Shown one piece after another: positions 6,507 to 7,610 of a stretch of DNA of 7,610 bases (the first letter of the stretch is position 1; the number at the start of each line of letters is the position of its first letter). Location of the stretch: the NCBI GenBank assembly GCA_030618495.1, contig JAUXDE010000085.1, positions 1 to 7,610 on the forward strand, written 5' to 3'. This stretch comes from Clostridia bacterium (GTDB lineage: Bacteria; UBA6262; WVXT01; JAUXBS01). A program made the position numbers and the translations under genes. Under the pieces are notes generated by a model, which saw only the letters and a program-made list of their open reading frames with translations, had not been told where the DNA came from and ran no database searches.

Positions 6507-7610
6507 TTAATTAAGGTCGGTTTTTACTTTGTTGATATTTTCCTCCAGCACCTTCGTTAACTCATCCTGCAGCCGGTTCACTTCATCAATCGTTTTTAGG
6601 TCCCTTTCACTGTTCGGATCGGGATTCACCGATGCAGTGTAATTACCGAGAGCGCTGTTAAGCCGTTTTTGAAGCCCGATGACCCTGTTTAAATCCCTGC
6701 TGTACTTCCTGTAATCCGGGCTTGATTTGAGCAGGCTGGAATAACCGGAGACCTTTTCTTTTATTTCCTCCTGCCTTTTAAGAATTACTTCAAACCTTTT
6801 ATGGGTCTTTGCTATTACCAGGTTGCGTTTGGCTTCCTGGTAATCCGGTGCTATTTCAATCGCTTTATTGTAATGGCCTATTGCCTCATCAGCCCTTCCC
6901 CGCATAGCAAGGAAGTTCCCCATATTATTATGCCCCTCGGCATACTCCGGATTCAATTCCAGGGTTTTTTTAAAATGCTTCATTGCCTCTCCGAACCTGC
7001 CCAGCCTTGCCAGGATACCGGCAAGGTTGCAGTGCGCCGCTTCCGAGGTATCTGGCTCAAGTTTTATCACTTCCCTGTAATAATCCGCAGCCTCCGCAAA
7101 ACTTTTAAGTGAGGATAGGGCATTTCCCATAGCATTGAGTGCTTCAGCATATTCGGGTTTAAATTCAATTGATTTTTTAAACTGGATAATGGCTTCCTCG
7201 TTTTTATCCTGTCTCTGGAGGGTTTCTCCGAGTTTATAATAAGCCTCTGCATTCTGCGGGTTGATATCTAAAGCCTTCCTGTAAGCCTTTTCAGCATTAT
7301 CATAGTCCTTTACCTTGGAGTGTTCATGTCCCGCTCTCAGGAACGATTTATCATTAAGAAAATTCTCCCTTATCATACCTATGGCGTCAGGGCCGGCGTT
7401 CACGAACTCGGGTATATTGGCTGCCCTGTCAGGTGAAGTGAAGTTCTCAAGCAGTACCGCGGGCGTATCATTACCTTCCTCATCCACGTGCGTGAGGAAC
7501 AACTGCGTGTACGCCCCGTTTGCCTTTGAGGAGAATACCAGCCATCTCCCGTTCGGCGACCAGCTGTGCCACGAATTCATGTTGGATGTATTGCACCTCA
7601 TCCTTCGCGC
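6507..7610 (-). CDS. C-terminal part of a PD40/TolB-like beta-propeller protein with five TPRs (5' partial)
   Basis: The frame stays open to the right edge (367 residues, stop TAA at 6509-6507). The ATG at 7601-7599 is probably not the start, because residues 11-29 (MNSWHSWSPNGRWLVFSSK) are the middle of a PD40/TolB-type propeller blade, and blades normally come in series. YTQLFLTHVDEEGNDTPAVL and NIPEFVN are also familiar from the end of large PD40 proteins. Five tandem TPRs follow at about residues 87-258, with the typical pattern of small residues and ends such as LELNPEYAE. From about 260 to the C-terminus the chain is highly charged and looks helical or coiled-coil (KRFEVILKRQEEIKEKV; VNRLQDELTKVLEENINKV). 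No catalytic residues are visible. Such proteins are usually exported scaffolds or sensors (inference). The signal peptide and any N-terminal domain would lie outside the window. Confidence 0.82.
   Translation of the reverse strand, partial: ARRMRCNTSNMNSWHSWSPNGRWLVFSSKANGAYTQLFLTHVDEEGNDTPAVLLENFTSPDRAANIPEFVNAGPDAIGMIRENFLNDKSFLRAGHEHSKVKDYDNAEKAYRKALDINPQNAEAYYKLGETLQRQDKNEEAIIQFKKSIEFKPEYAEALNAMGNALSSLKSFAEAADYYREVIKLEPDTSEAAHCNLAGILARLGRFGEAMKHFKKTLELNPEYAEGHNNMGNFLAMRGRADEAIGHYNKAIEIAPDYQEAKRNLVIAKTHKRFEVILKRQEEIKEKVSGYSSLLKSSPDYRKYSRDLNRVIGLQKRLNSALGNYTASVNPDPNSERDLKTIDEVNRLQDELTKVLEENINKVKTDLN

Noticed and set aside
6801-7112. Plus-strand 103-residue frame opposite the TPR gene
   Set aside because: It lies wholly opposite tandem TPR repeats that clearly code on the minus strand, and its product has no recognisable features.

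Overview
The window comes from a bacterium, not an archaeon: it carries a family A DNA polymerase I, bacterial-type Shine-Dalgarno sites and a near-consensus sigma-70-type promoter. The combination of a FlgD-like C-terminal secreted domain, a DUF2723 membrane protein with a TPR tail and a PD40-propeller/TPR protein is typical, from memory, of uncultured anaerobic lineages such as Elusimicrobiota, Omnitrophota and related candidate phyla. No single gene here fixes the phylum. Coding DNA looks moderate in GC and the spacers are AT-rich.

Layout, left to right. Bases 1-174 hold the 3' end of a secreted-protein gene. A 285-base spacer follows, with a hairpin carrying a GAGCGAAGCCGAAGG motif (possible terminator or dispersed repeat) and then a strong promoter. 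This promoter leads into tsaD (tRNA threonylcarbamoyladenosine synthesis) and, 26 bases after it, polA (DNA polymerase I, best started at TTG 1551). After a 41-base gap comes a 667-residue DUF2723 glycosyltransferase-like membrane protein with C-terminal TPRs; it lacks a clear ribosome site and may have its own weak promoter. A 229-base AT-rich spacer between convergent genes contains a pair of near-identical 21-base repeats bracketed by an imperfect inverted repeat, and weak terminator-like hairpins. The last gene, on the minus strand, is the C-terminal part of a PD40 (TolB-like) beta-propeller protein with five TPRs; it enters from beyond the right edge.

The tsaD-polA pair is housekeeping (tRNA modification and DNA repair or Okazaki-fragment processing) and probably co-transcribed. 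The flanking genes are envelope-associated. I see no CRISPR array, tRNA, rRNA, complete insertion sequence or convincing defence system. The features most worth a second look are Pol I, which has lost most of its proofreading residues and has Asp instead of Glu in polymerase motif A, and the unexplained repeat pair in the convergent spacer.
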